Positions 1 through 5,849 are shown, counted from the stretch's first letter. The stretch is 14,016 nt of DNA from Flavobacteriales bacterium UBA4474 (GCA_002389295.1 DGOE01000122.1:13525-27540), one strand, 5' to 3'. Program-made: numbers and translations. Notes: generated by a model not told the origin, from the sequence alone.

Positions 1-299
1 ACGGTCGCTTGGGCGTGCCGTATGGCGGAGATCACGGTCTCCTTGGGGATCGGCTGTCCTGAGAATTCCGCCTCTCTGTCCCTGTGGTAGCCGTTCTGGC
101 CGATTTCGTGGCCGATGAAGTGTTCGAGGTTGCCGCAGAGGTGGACGGCGAGGGTGCCGACTGAATTCGTGACCCCATCAACCCTCCGCCACAGTGCGCG
201 CTCCGGAGTGGACTTGACTTCTTCGGCCAAGGCGCCCAGGTCCCGGACGAGGATGTGGCGGAGGTGATCGAGTTCAGGGGCGGATGCAGCGCTGTTCAT
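1..299 (-). CDS. DinB / DUF1572 family protein (partial, C-terminus beyond left edge)
   Basis: Reading the complement from the ATG at 299 gives an open frame of 99 full codons to the window edge without a stop. It begins MNSAASAPELDHLRHILVRD and contains VGTLAVHLCGNLEHFIG at about residues 47-63. This is the LxHLCGNL-type helix of the DUF1572/DinB four-helix-bundle superfamily, with His53 in the position of a first metal ligand. DinB-like proteins are usually metal-dependent thiol or small-molecule enzymes, but no substrate can be named here. The start is fixed by a four-base ATGA overlap with the stop of the upstream sulfotransferase (296-299), so the two are probably one translationally coupled operon. 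The remaining bundle and other metal ligands are outside the window. Family-level confidence is good; function is unknown. Confidence 0.75.
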   Translation of the reverse strand, partial: MNSAASAPELDHLRHILVRDLGALAEEVKSTPERALWRRVDGVTNSVGTLAVHLCGNLEHFIGHEIGQNGYHRDREAEFSGQPIPKETVISAIRHAQAT

Positions 300-1291
300 G
301 CAGCCAAGTTCGCAAATCCGCGCGCTGGACCTTGGGCTTTACAGAACACATGGGGTGCATCCATGGCGCCCCATTTCTGTGCGGTCTTGGCGTTGATCGC
401 TGCGATGGCCGCTTCGGACAACTGCTCTTTCCAGTCTTCCGTCTTGCCGGAACGGAAGAACCGGTCGGGGTTGAAGTGGAAGCTGCCTGGATTCTTCCGG
501 ATGCTCTCCTTCATGGTGTTGAATTCGGTGCTGGCGGCCACTTCGAACACCTGCTGTTCGGTGAAAACGCAGTCGGGAACGAGGAATGCGGCGAGGGTCT
601 TTACGGAATTCATCTTGTCCTCCACCAGGTCCTCAAACCGCATGATGCACATCTGCTCTTTGCGCACACCGTAGGCTTCGGCATTGAAGTAACCCGCCAC
701 GTGATCATGGTAGTCTCCGAAGTAGAGGTCGCCTTCCACGAAGTGCTCCACGAACTGGGACATCTTCATGTCGTCGGAGACGCCCAGGGTGGGGTGGCTC
801 TTGTAGAAGTGGTACTGGGATACGGCAGCGCCCTTCGGGTCCCGGTAGGTCATGATGATCTTGGTCTCGGGGTGCAGGTTGCGGACGGGAAGCTCGTCGA
901 TGTTGCCATGGGTGTAGAATACCCGGGGCTGGCCTTCCGTGCGGATGAGGAATTCTTCAAAGGCTGCGTATCCCTTCTGGGAGACCATGACCTCGGGCCA
1001 CGGCACGGCGGATTTGCCGATGTCGCCGTCTGCGGCAGGATGTCCGCCCATCAGTTTGCCGGCCATGCGCAGGATTTCCACGGCGTATTTCTTGGTCAGG
1101 TGGGTGCCTACTTTTTGGTGTGTGCAGATGATGATGTCTTCTGCGCTGGTGTCCCAGGAGTTGCGCAACAGTTCGATGGCAGCGGGGTCGATAAACGCGG
1201 GGATCATGCGTTGGCCATAGCGGCTGTGAAGGAAACCATCACGGGAGCACTTGGGAAAGGCGGGAACGACGGGGAGAATGGCTGAACTCAT
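296..1291 (-). CDS. PAPS-dependent sulfotransferase (Sulfotransfer_1-like)
   Basis: A 331-residue protein from the ATG at 1291; the frame stays open to 1402, but that extension runs into the divergent promoter region and adds no recognisable domain. It should transfer sulfate from PAPS to a hydroxyl or amine of an unknown acceptor. Visible motifs: CTHQKVGTH (about 56-64) at the 5'-phosphosulfate loop; TYRDPKGAAVSQYHF (about 148-162) at the 3'-phosphate site, with Arg150 and Ser158 spaced as in cytosolic sulfotransferases; MRFEDL (217-222); and RSGKTEDWKEQL (280-291), matching the C-terminal RKGxxGDWKxxF element. Length is normal for soluble sulfotransferases, and there is no signal peptide or membrane segment. 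The phosphosulfate loop departs from the usual YPKSGTTW, although Lys and Gly-Thr are kept. Its stop overlaps the DinB-family start by four bases. Family call firm, substrate unknown. Confidence 0.85.
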   Translation of the reverse strand: MSSAILPVVPAFPKCSRDGFLHSRYGQRMIPAFIDPAAIELLRNSWDTSAEDIIICTHQKVGTHLTKKYAVEILRMAGKLMGGHPAADGDIGKSAVPWPEVMVSQKGYAAFEEFLIRTEGQPRVFYTHGNIDELPVRNLHPETKIIMTYRDPKGAAVSQYHFYKSHPTLGVSDDMKMSQFVEHFVEGDLYFGDYHDHVAGYFNAEAYGVRKEQMCIMRFEDLVEDKMNSVKTLAAFLVPDCVFTEQQVFEVAASTEFNTMKESIRKNPGSFHFNPDRFFRSGKTEDWKEQLSEAAIAAINAKTAQKWGAMDAPHVFCKAQGPARGFANLAA

Positions 1292-1347
1292 GGCAAGGGT
1301 ATTTATGGCTTGGCCCCACAATGATTCGGCTTTTTTTGACCTTGTGA

Positions 1348-1363
1348 TGTGACGATCGTCATC
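1348..1363. promoter_or_regulatory. CRP/FNR-like operator candidate containing a 12-bp palindrome
   Basis: TGACGATCGTCA (1350-1361) is a perfect palindrome. Read from 1348 as TGTGA-CGATCG-TCATC it matches eight of ten arm bases of the CRP consensus TGTGA-N6-TCACA. It lies about 57 bases upstream of the sulfotransferase start and 77 upstream of the divergent gene, a suitable place for a shared regulator of the Crp/Fnr family. Binding by such a regulator is inference; only the symmetry and position are seen. Confidence 0.35.
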
Positions 1364-1375
1364 GCTTGGTTTGAC

Positions 1376-1407
1376 TTTTGTTCGGCACCTGTTGTGGTGC
1401 ACCTTTG
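1376..1407 (+). promoter_or_regulatory. Bacteroidota-type -33/-7 promoter candidate
   Basis: TTTTG at 1376-1380 and CACCTTTG at 1400-1407 are 19 bases apart. The known Bacteroidota primary-sigma consensus is TTTG-N19-21-TAnnTTTG, so only the first base of the -7 box differs. The predicted start of transcription (about 1412-1414) leaves a leader of about 28 bases before the ATG at 1441. Confidence 0.4.
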
Positions 1408-1440
1408 GCTCAATCCGATGGAAATCCGGATTTTTGAATC

Positions 1441-2232
1441 ATGACTTCAGCTCACAGCGCGCTTTCACTCGTTTTATTGGCGGCCATGATCATCTTGGGT
1501 GCCGCGACAAACTGGTCGGGTGCGCAGGAGTGTCCTCCGGGTTGGAAACCGGTCGTTACGTCGTTTCTGCGTCATCAAGCGGAGCGCGATGCGGTGGACG
1601 CCGCGGTATTCGTGGCGCCCGATGAACGCGCAGCTTGGACATCATGGCGCACCTGGGACTGGGACCGCTTGCGCCAGCGCCTGGCCGAAATGCCCGAAGC
1701 GGTGCAATTGCGGGACCGCGAAGAATCCGCAAGGAAGTTGCAGCAATTGGAGGTTTCGGTGCTGACTTGCCGGGCCTTGGAGGTCGGGAACGGCAACCGA
1801 TACATGGCACAGGTCGATCCCGATGGGAGGTCCTTCCAGTCGATCGCCTTGCGCCTTGAGGAAGGGCAGTGGTTTGTCCATACCGCTGCAAAACTGTTGG
1901 ATGCGGAGCAGCGTCGGGTGGTCACAGCTTATTTGAAGGCCATCGATGAAGAAAAGTGGGACCGCGCTGAAGCTTGGGTGGCCAAACAGGCCTTGCCCCG
2001 GTTCAGTGCTTACCGAAGCGAGGTCCATGCTTTTTTGACAGGGAATGCGGAATTCTCTGAAGCGAGAAACAACCGGGCAGCCATGCGTGCTGAGGAATGG
2101 AGCGCGATGAAGCTCTGGAGCCGCATCGAAGACGATGGTGTCATGGTCGTGAGTGCCCAGTTCCCGACTGCGCCAGAGTTGGCGTGCGAGTTGATCCAGG
2201 TGGATGAGACCTGGCGGATTCTTCACCGATGA
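1441..2232 (+). CDS. Secreted protein of unknown function
   Basis: A 263-residue protein beginning MTSAHSALSLVLLAAMIIL, with a typical Sec signal peptide (hydrophobic core about 8-23) and probable cleavage near SGA-QE (about 27-30). I do not recognise the mature part. It is rich in Trp, Arg and Glu, with helical-looking stretches such as DWDRLRQRLAEMPEAVQLRDREE. It ends in a beta-like segment VMVVSAQFPTAPELACELIQ followed by VDETWRILHR, which recalls the last strands of NTF2/DUF4878-like folds (weak analogy). Three cysteines remain after cleavage. A Bacteroidota-type promoter precedes it. Its TGA overlaps the ATG of the next gene in ATGA, so the two are probably co-translated. The ATG at 1441 follows a sequence without a Shine-Dalgarno element. 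Real gene likely; function not assignable. Confidence 0.75.
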   Translation: MTSAHSALSLVLLAAMIILGAATNWSGAQECPPGWKPVVTSFLRHQAERDAVDAAVFVAPDERAAWTSWRTWDWDRLRQRLAEMPEAVQLRDREESARKLQQLEVSVLTCRALEVGNGNRYMAQVDPDGRSFQSIALRLEEGQWFVHTAAKLLDAEQRRVVTAYLKAIDEEKWDRAEAWVAKQALPRFSAYRSEVHAFLTGNAEFSEARNNRAAMRAEEWSAMKLWSRIEDDGVMVVSAQFPTAPELACELIQVDETWRILHR

Positions 2233-2687
2233 ACGCCGTGAATCGGGGAGAAGTGGTTGCGGCGCTGGACGCGGCCATGCAAAGGGAAAATCAGCGGGCC
2301 CGCGACGCTTTTGAAGCGTTGCAGCGCAGCTTGGAAGGGGAGGCCAAGAGCACGGCCGGGGACAAGCACGAAACAGGTAGGGCCATGGTCCAGCTCGAAA
2401 TGGAGCAAGCGGTGGCGCGGATGTCCCGATTGGAGTCCATGACCCGCCAATGGCACGCCCTTGATCCAAACCTCGGACGCACCTCCATACGGCCGGGTGC
2501 CGTTGTGCTGACGGCAGCGGGAGGCTTTGTCATCGGTGTGGCGTGGGGTGCTTTCAGCGGCCCATCGGAGGTGGTGTGGCGCGGTATTTCATCGGATGCG
2601 CCACTGGCCTTGGCCTTGATGGGAAAGGAGGCTGGCTCGGAGGTCACATTCAGGGAGAAGAACTGGCAGATATTGGACGTGGCCTGA
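2229..2687 (+). CDS. GreA/GreB C-terminal-domain-like protein (often mislabelled 3-oxoacyl-ACP synthase)
   Basis: A 152-residue soluble protein. The N-terminal half is helical and charged (likely coiled coil, about 8-78) and carries KSTAGDKHETGRAMVQLE at 40-57, a motif I recognise from a small Bacteroidota family. The C-terminal half (about 88-152: a Val/Gly-rich strand region, then SSDAPLALALMGKEAGSEVTF and WQILDV) follows the FKBP-like C-terminal domain of transcript-cleavage factors GreA/GreB, where a SPlGkaLlGkkvGde pattern is expected. Database records often call this family 3-oxoacyl-ACP synthase, yet it has no ketosynthase features and is far too short. It may act on RNA polymerase or ribosome-associated steps, but this is inference. 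The stretch at 90-108 is Gly/Ala-rich beta strand rather than a membrane helix. It is coupled to the upstream secreted protein by a four-base overlap. Confidence 0.75.
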   Translation: MNAVNRGEVVAALDAAMQRENQRARDAFEALQRSLEGEAKSTAGDKHETGRAMVQLEMEQAVARMSRLESMTRQWHALDPNLGRTSIRPGAVVLTAAGGFVIGVAWGAFSGPSEVVWRGISSDAPLALALMGKEAGSEVTFREKNWQILDVA

Positions 2688-2752
2688 GTTTGGTGGACGC
2701 TGAATCGTGGAAAACAGTTCGTAAACGAGGCGGCTTGAGCGTTACAAGGGGC

Positions 2753-2760
2753 TAACTTCG
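2753..2760 (+). promoter_or_regulatory. -7-like element TAACTTCG before the cold-shock gene
   Basis: TAACTTCG ends 16 bases before the TTG start at 2777. It differs by one base from the Bacteroidota -7 consensus TAnnTTTG and matches the TAnnTTCG form seen before three other genes here. The best -33 candidate, TTG at 2735-2737, is only 15 bases away, so the promoter call is tentative. Confidence 0.35.
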
Positions 2761-2776
2761 CGGCAAATTCAACGAT

Positions 2777-3229
2777 TTGGGACGATCTCAGGAAACATTC
2801 GGCAAGCGCGAAAGGGAAGCAAAACGCGCCAAGAAGAAGAAGGAAAAGGACCTCAAGAAGCAAGAGGCCAAGGGCAACAAGCGCACGCTGGATAGCCCTG
2901 AAATGTTTGCCTATGTGGACGAATTTGGTCGGATTGTGGATACGCCACCTGATCCTGCGGAGCGAGAGGAAATCAACCTCGAAGACATCCAAATCAGTGT
3001 TCCCAAGGACGAAGACATGGAGCCCGTCGACAAGACCCGTCGCGGAGTGGTCACCATGTTCAATCCGGACAAGGGCTTCGGTTTCATCCGAGATTCAGAG
3101 AGCCGCGACAGCATTTTCGCGCACATCACCAACATGAAGGAGGAAGTCTCCGAAGGTGACAAGGTTCAATTTGAGGTGGAGCAGAGTCACAAGGGCCCTT
3201 CCGCCATCAAGGTGACCATCGTCAAATAA
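2777..3229 (+). CDS. Cold-shock-domain protein with basic N-terminal extension (TTG start)
   Basis: A 150-residue single-stranded nucleic-acid-binding protein. Residues 10-36 are a Lys/Arg-rich, probably helical segment (KREREAKRAKKKKEKDLKKQ within it). A linker with MFAYVDEFGRIVDTPPDP (43-60) follows, then a cold-shock OB fold from about 88 to 150 with RNP1-like KGFGFIRD and RNP2-like DSIFAHI. The start is TTG at 2777. In-frame codons upstream reach a TAA at 2753-2755 without ATG or GTG, and the resulting MGRSQETFGK is the conserved N-terminus of this Bacteroidota family, so the rare start is well supported. It is longer than CspA (about 70 residues) because of the basic extension, which suggests RNA or ribosome contact (inference). 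It stands alone, and its stop lies three bases from that of the convergent gene. Confidence 0.9.
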   Translation: MGRSQETFGKREREAKRAKKKKEKDLKKQEAKGNKRTLDSPEMFAYVDEFGRIVDTPPDPAEREEINLEDIQISVPKDEDMEPVDKTRRGVVTMFNPDKGFGFIRDSESRDSIFAHITNMKEEVSEGDKVQFEVEQSHKGPSAIKVTIVK

Positions 3230-3249
3230 GGCTCAGCACTGGGCTATTT
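3224..3249. terminator. Bidirectional terminator-like hairpin spanning two convergent stops
   Basis: Outer arms AAATA (3224-3228) and TATTT (3245-3249) and inner arms GCTCA (3231-3235) and TGGGC (3240-3244, one G-T pair) enclose the loop GCAC, with AG bulged on the left side. A-rich and T-rich ends on either side suit termination in both directions. The dyad contains the TAA of the cold-shock gene (3227-3229) and the complement of the TGA of the opposing gene (3233-3235). Confidence 0.5.
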
Positions 3250-3985
3250 CCTGCAGCAGTCGGCGTCTTGCAATGGGCAAGAGTGTCGGCTCTATGGGGA
3301 TGCTCCATTCCATGTGGGCATGAAATGTGGCGGGCTGTGGCAGGTCACGGTGGCGCCGGATGAGGCTCCATTTCACGGCTTCGGCCGTTTCCACGCGTGA
3401 GAGCCTGCGGGACTCCAGACAATCCAATGACAATTCAAGGAAGGCATCGCCACCGCGGGTGATGCGGGACTGGCGGTACCGATAGGCCCGGAGCTCCCTG
3501 TTGGGGGAAAGGCCATGGGTGACCAGCAGATACCCTTCGCTCACGTGGAGCGGCTGCACGCCGATGGGGGTGAATTCGATGCGCGAATCGATCAGGTCAT
3601 AGAGGGATTTCCCTTCCTCCATCGTGGTGGTCAAGTGAGGCAGTGCACGGGAGATCAAATCCTGGAGGTAGTCTTCTATTTGTGAATGCCCTCCCGTCTT
3701 GCCGCGCATGAGCTGCATTCGGGTGAAATCAAGGCCTTCAATGGGGCCTTTTTCCTGCTGTTGTTCGATGCTGTGACGGATGGACGTCAGCTCGCGGTGC
3801 TTCCGAATGACCTCGGCCAAGGCAGGGTACAATTTTGACACCCTCAATTCGGCCTTGACTTTCTGTAGCCAAGCCAGGAGCATATACTCCTTGTATTCGG
3901 CATCGAGGACCCCTTCGGTGAGCCATCCACTGGGGCTGGCTACAGCTGAAATGGGCTTTTGTGACCCTCCGCCTGACATCGACAT
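3233..3985 (-). CDS. Conserved-looking hypothetical protein
   Basis: A 250-residue protein from the ATG at 3985 (MSMSGGGSQKP); a second in-frame ATG lies two codons on, at 3979. The frame is open to 4078, but that extension (MLSECYEIFTQNQNTT...) is translated from the AT-rich intergenic DNA and is unlikely. No signal peptide or membrane segment is evident. The N-terminal third has PSGWLTEGVLDAEYKEYMLL and a helical KVKAELRVSKLYPALAEVIRKHREL segment. The middle has an acidic, helical TTTMEEGKSLYDLIDSRIEF, and the C-terminal half is rich in Arg (ELRAYRYRQSRITRGGD, LIRRHRD). From memory this pattern resembles uncharacterised Bacteroidota proteins, but I cannot name a family. It is divergent from the gene at 4097 and convergent with the cold-shock gene. 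Confidence 0.75.
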   Translation of the reverse strand: MSMSGGGSQKPISAVASPSGWLTEGVLDAEYKEYMLLAWLQKVKAELRVSKLYPALAEVIRKHRELTSIRHSIEQQQEKGPIEGLDFTRMQLMRGKTGGHSQIEDYLQDLISRALPHLTTTMEEGKSLYDLIDSRIEFTPIGVQPLHVSEGYLLVTHGLSPNRELRAYRYRQSRITRGGDAFLELSLDCLESRRLSRVETAEAVKWSLIRRHRDLPQPATFHAHMEWSIPIEPTLLPIARRRLLQEIAQC

Positions 3986-4096
3986 AACTATTAATTTAGT
4001 CAATAAATACGTATAATACAATGTTGAAATGGTGGTGTTTTGATTTTGAGTGAAGATTTCGTAACATTCACTTAACACAGAGCGTATTCCACACCC
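3986..4096. other. AT-rich divergent intergenic region with a 9-bp dyad
   Basis: This is clearly more AT-rich than the rest of the window and must hold both divergent promoters. TTTTG at 4038-4042 with TAACATTC at 4062-4069 (19-base spacing, two mismatches in the -7 box) is the best plus-strand promoter candidate. TTGAGTGAA (4046-4054) and TTCACTTAA (4067-4075) are inverted copies with one mismatch and a 12-base spacer, so an operator overlapping that promoter is possible. ATACGTAT near 4007-4014 is a short palindrome of unknown meaning. Confidence 0.4.
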
Positions 4097-4678
4097 GTGT
4101 CCATCCGATCCATCATCTTCATGACACTGTTGAGCTTGCCTTTTTTAGGGCAGGGACAAGGTGTGCGGTGCGCCTTGGGCACAGACCCTTCGATGTGGGT
4201 TTCCGGTTGGCACAACGTGCAAATGGGGGCCCAATTGCACCCTGAGTTGAGCTTGGTTGTTGGCGCTGGCGCGCTGCGCAGTGATCGCGGTTTGGTGAGC
4301 GCAGTATTGCGTCCGCGTCCCGCCAATTTTGAAAAGGCGTACATGGTCAATATGGGGGTGCGGTTTCACCCTGCCAACCCTGAAGGACGCACTGTTCAAG
4401 GCTTGATAGGCCTCGACTACACCCAAGAGGTATTCATAGAGCGTGTGGCCCTGTCATTGGATGACGGTGCCGAAATCACGGGGCGGCAGCAACACGGCCG
4501 ACGTGACCTGCGCATGCTCGTTGGCGGACGTGTCGCCCTCAGTCGCGCATTTACGCTGTCCACCCATGTGGGTGTCGGTTATCGGTTCAAACGGGACGCC
4601 CAGTGGCTTCCAGCTGGACAACCGTCCGCATTGCCCATGACCAGGTTACTGGGCATGGAGTTGATGTGGTGGATTTGA
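4097..4678 (+). CDS. Small outer-membrane beta-barrel-like protein (hypothetical, GTG start)
   Basis: A 193-residue exported protein. From GTG 4097 the N-terminus MSIRSIIFMTLLSLPFLGQGQG forms a signal peptide with Arg4 as the positive residue. A TAA at 4073-4075 blocks longer starts, and the alternative ATG at 4121 leaves a poorer signal sequence without a charged n-region. The mature part alternates polar and hydrophobic residues in strand-like runs (GWHNVQMGAQL, LSLVVGAGALRSDRGL, FTLSTHVGVGYRFKRD). It ends in RLLGMELMWWI, an aromatic final strand typical of outer-membrane barrels folded by BAM. The size fits an 8- to 10-strand barrel. No family is recognised and no ligand can be proposed. 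It stands alone, divergent from the hypothetical gene and convergent with the desaturase. Confidence 0.65.
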   Translation: MSIRSIIFMTLLSLPFLGQGQGVRCALGTDPSMWVSGWHNVQMGAQLHPELSLVVGAGALRSDRGLVSAVLRPRPANFEKAYMVNMGVRFHPANPEGRTVQGLIGLDYTQEVFIERVALSLDDGAEITGRQQHGRRDLRMLVGGRVALSRAFTLSTHVGVGYRFKRDAQWLPAGQPSALPMTRLLGMELMWWI

Positions 4679-4698
4679 CGCCCCGCGGGGACGAAATC
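4672..4698. terminator. Dyad spanning two convergent stop codons
   Basis: Outer arms GATTT (4672-4676) and AAATC (4694-4698) flank a perfect palindrome CCCCGCGGGG (4681-4690), with small unpaired stretches between. The structure covers the TGA of the barrel-like protein (4676-4678) and enters the stop of the desaturase (4697-4699). There is no clean U-tract on either side, so termination is plausible rather than clear. Confidence 0.35.
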
Positions 4699-5797
4699 AA
4701 GCCTTTCCCAATTCCTTGAGCTGCAGCAGGTGCAATTTGATCGCGCCTGCAAAAGACGTGTCTGCGCGATAGGGGAGGTTGAACTCCTCTGCAGTCTTCC
4801 GCACAATGGGCGCCAAAGAAGGGTAGTGGACGTGGCAAATATCCGGAAAGAGGTGGTGCTCAATCTGGTGATTGAGGCCTCCACTGTACCACGTCAACAG
4901 TTTGGACTTCGTGCCGAAGTTGCAGGTCGTCTTGAGCTGGTGGCTCAATGAATCGGTATCCATTTGCCCACCTTTCTCAGCCATGACGTAGTCGTGGTCT
5001 TCCATGACGTGCGCAGGTTGGAAAACCAGGGCCAAGGTGAGTCCGCCAAAGAAGTGCATCAACATCCATCCTGCGATGACTTGACCTGTACCGAGCCCAC
5101 TAAAGGCCAAAGGCAGTCCCAACATGATGGGGTAATAGATGACCTTGGCCAACACAATGCGGAACATGAGGTTGTTGTAGGACTTGCCCATGGGCTTCAG
5201 CAAGCCGTGCTTCCTGTAGCGGTTCAGGGCTACGAAGTCCTTGAAGGTGACCCAGATAAAGGTCATCAGGCCGTAGAAAATCCACGCGTACAGGTGCTGG
5301 AACCTGTGCCAGGGCTTTCGCGGCTTCAGGGGGCTGAAGCGCAACACGGGACCGGGATTGATGTCTTCGTCCAGTCCATCGATGTTGGTGAACGTGTGGT
5401 GCAGCACGTTGTGTTGGATCTGCCACATTTCACTGTTGCCACCGACCATTTCCAGCACACCTCCCAGGAGGCGGTTGATCCATTTCTTTTCGCTGTACGC
5501 TCCGTGGTTGCCATCGTGCATGACCGCCATTCCAATACCGGCCAATGCCAGACCCATGATGACTTCAGCTGTCCAAAACATCCAACCTCCGCCGGTTACG
5601 CCAGTGGAGATCAGCACAAGAGGGCCGAAGTAGCAGGATAGCAAGACCACAGTTTTGACCACCATTGTCAGGTTGGCCTTTTTGTGGATGCCATTTTCTT
5701 TGAAATGAGAATCTACCCGTTGGCGCAGTGTTTTCGAGAAACCGGAGGTGTCCCTGCTAAACCGGACGGTGGGCAGATCTATGGGAGATGTCGTCAT
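4697..5797 (-). CDS. Membrane fatty-acid desaturase (COG3239, linoleoyl-CoA desaturase-like)
   Basis: A 366-residue integral membrane di-iron enzyme that should introduce a cis double bond into acyl chains of membrane lipids or acyl-CoA. The three histidine boxes are intact: HDGNH (94-98), HNVLHH (129-134) and QIEHH (311-315, in GGLNHQIEHHLFP). Hydrophobic segments lie at about 46-65, 74-93, 169-185, 214-232 and 238-259. The glutamine-first third box and GGLNHQIEHHLFP are marks of the COG3239 group that includes front-end (delta-6 type) enzymes, but no cytochrome b5 domain is fused, so an external electron donor is needed. The regiochemistry cannot be read from sequence. It lies downstream of typA on the same strand with an 80-base gap carrying a hairpin and a TATCTTCG element, so it may have its own promoter. 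Membrane-fluidity adaptation is the likely role. Confidence 0.92.
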   Translation of the reverse strand: MTTSPIDLPTVRFSRDTSGFSKTLRQRVDSHFKENGIHKKANLTMVVKTVVLLSCYFGPLVLISTGVTGGGWMFWTAEVIMGLALAGIGMAVMHDGNHGAYSEKKWINRLLGGVLEMVGGNSEMWQIQHNVLHHTFTNIDGLDEDINPGPVLRFSPLKPRKPWHRFQHLYAWIFYGLMTFIWVTFKDFVALNRYRKHGLLKPMGKSYNNLMFRIVLAKVIYYPIMLGLPLAFSGLGTGQVIAGWMLMHFFGGLTLALVFQPAHVMEDHDYVMAEKGGQMDTDSLSHQLKTTCNFGTKSKLLTWYSGGLNHQIEHHLFPDICHVHYPSLAPIVRKTAEEFNLPYRADTSFAGAIKLHLLQLKELGKA

Positions 5798-5804
5798 GAA
5801 TGGC

Positions 5805-5812
5805 CGAAGATA
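5805..5812 (-). promoter_or_regulatory. -7-like element TATCTTCG before the desaturase gene
   Basis: On the minus strand TATCTTCG (5812 to 5805) ends seven bases before the ATG at 5797. It fits the TAnnTTCG form shared by three other starts in this window. At this distance the transcript would be leaderless or nearly so. No TTG-type -33 box is visible 19-21 bases upstream, so confidence is low. Confidence 0.3.
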
Positions 5813-5849
5813 CAGCGACTCTCGTCTGTTGTACCGTTATCCGCATGGA

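Larger units (their letters stand above)
1292..1440. other. Divergent intergenic region with promoter and operator candidates
   Basis: This 149-base gap separates the sulfotransferase (minus) from the secreted protein (plus). It holds a T-run at 1331-1337, a 12-bp palindrome at 1350-1361 and a good Bacteroidota-type promoter for the plus-strand gene (listed separately). I see no clear matching promoter for the sulfotransferase and no small ORF or structured RNA. Confidence 0.6.

Noticed and set aside
284..1285. A 333-codon open frame on the plus strand
   Set aside because: It is the shadow of the sulfotransferase on the other strand, rich in Gly/Val/His and without any recognisable domain.
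1642..2469. A 275-codon open frame on the minus strand
   Set aside because: It crosses the ATGA junction of two coupled plus-strand genes that have a signal peptide and a family motif respectively; its translation is Pro/Arg-rich and unconvincing.
2495..2560. Transmembrane helix in the Gre-C-like protein
   Set aside because: The hydrophobic stretch is Gly/Ala/Val-rich and coincides with the expected beta strands of the Gre C-terminal fold; there is no signal peptide.
3986..4078. Extension of the hypothetical protein to an ATG at 4078
   Set aside because: The added 31 residues are encoded by AT-rich intergenic DNA that must hold the divergent promoters.
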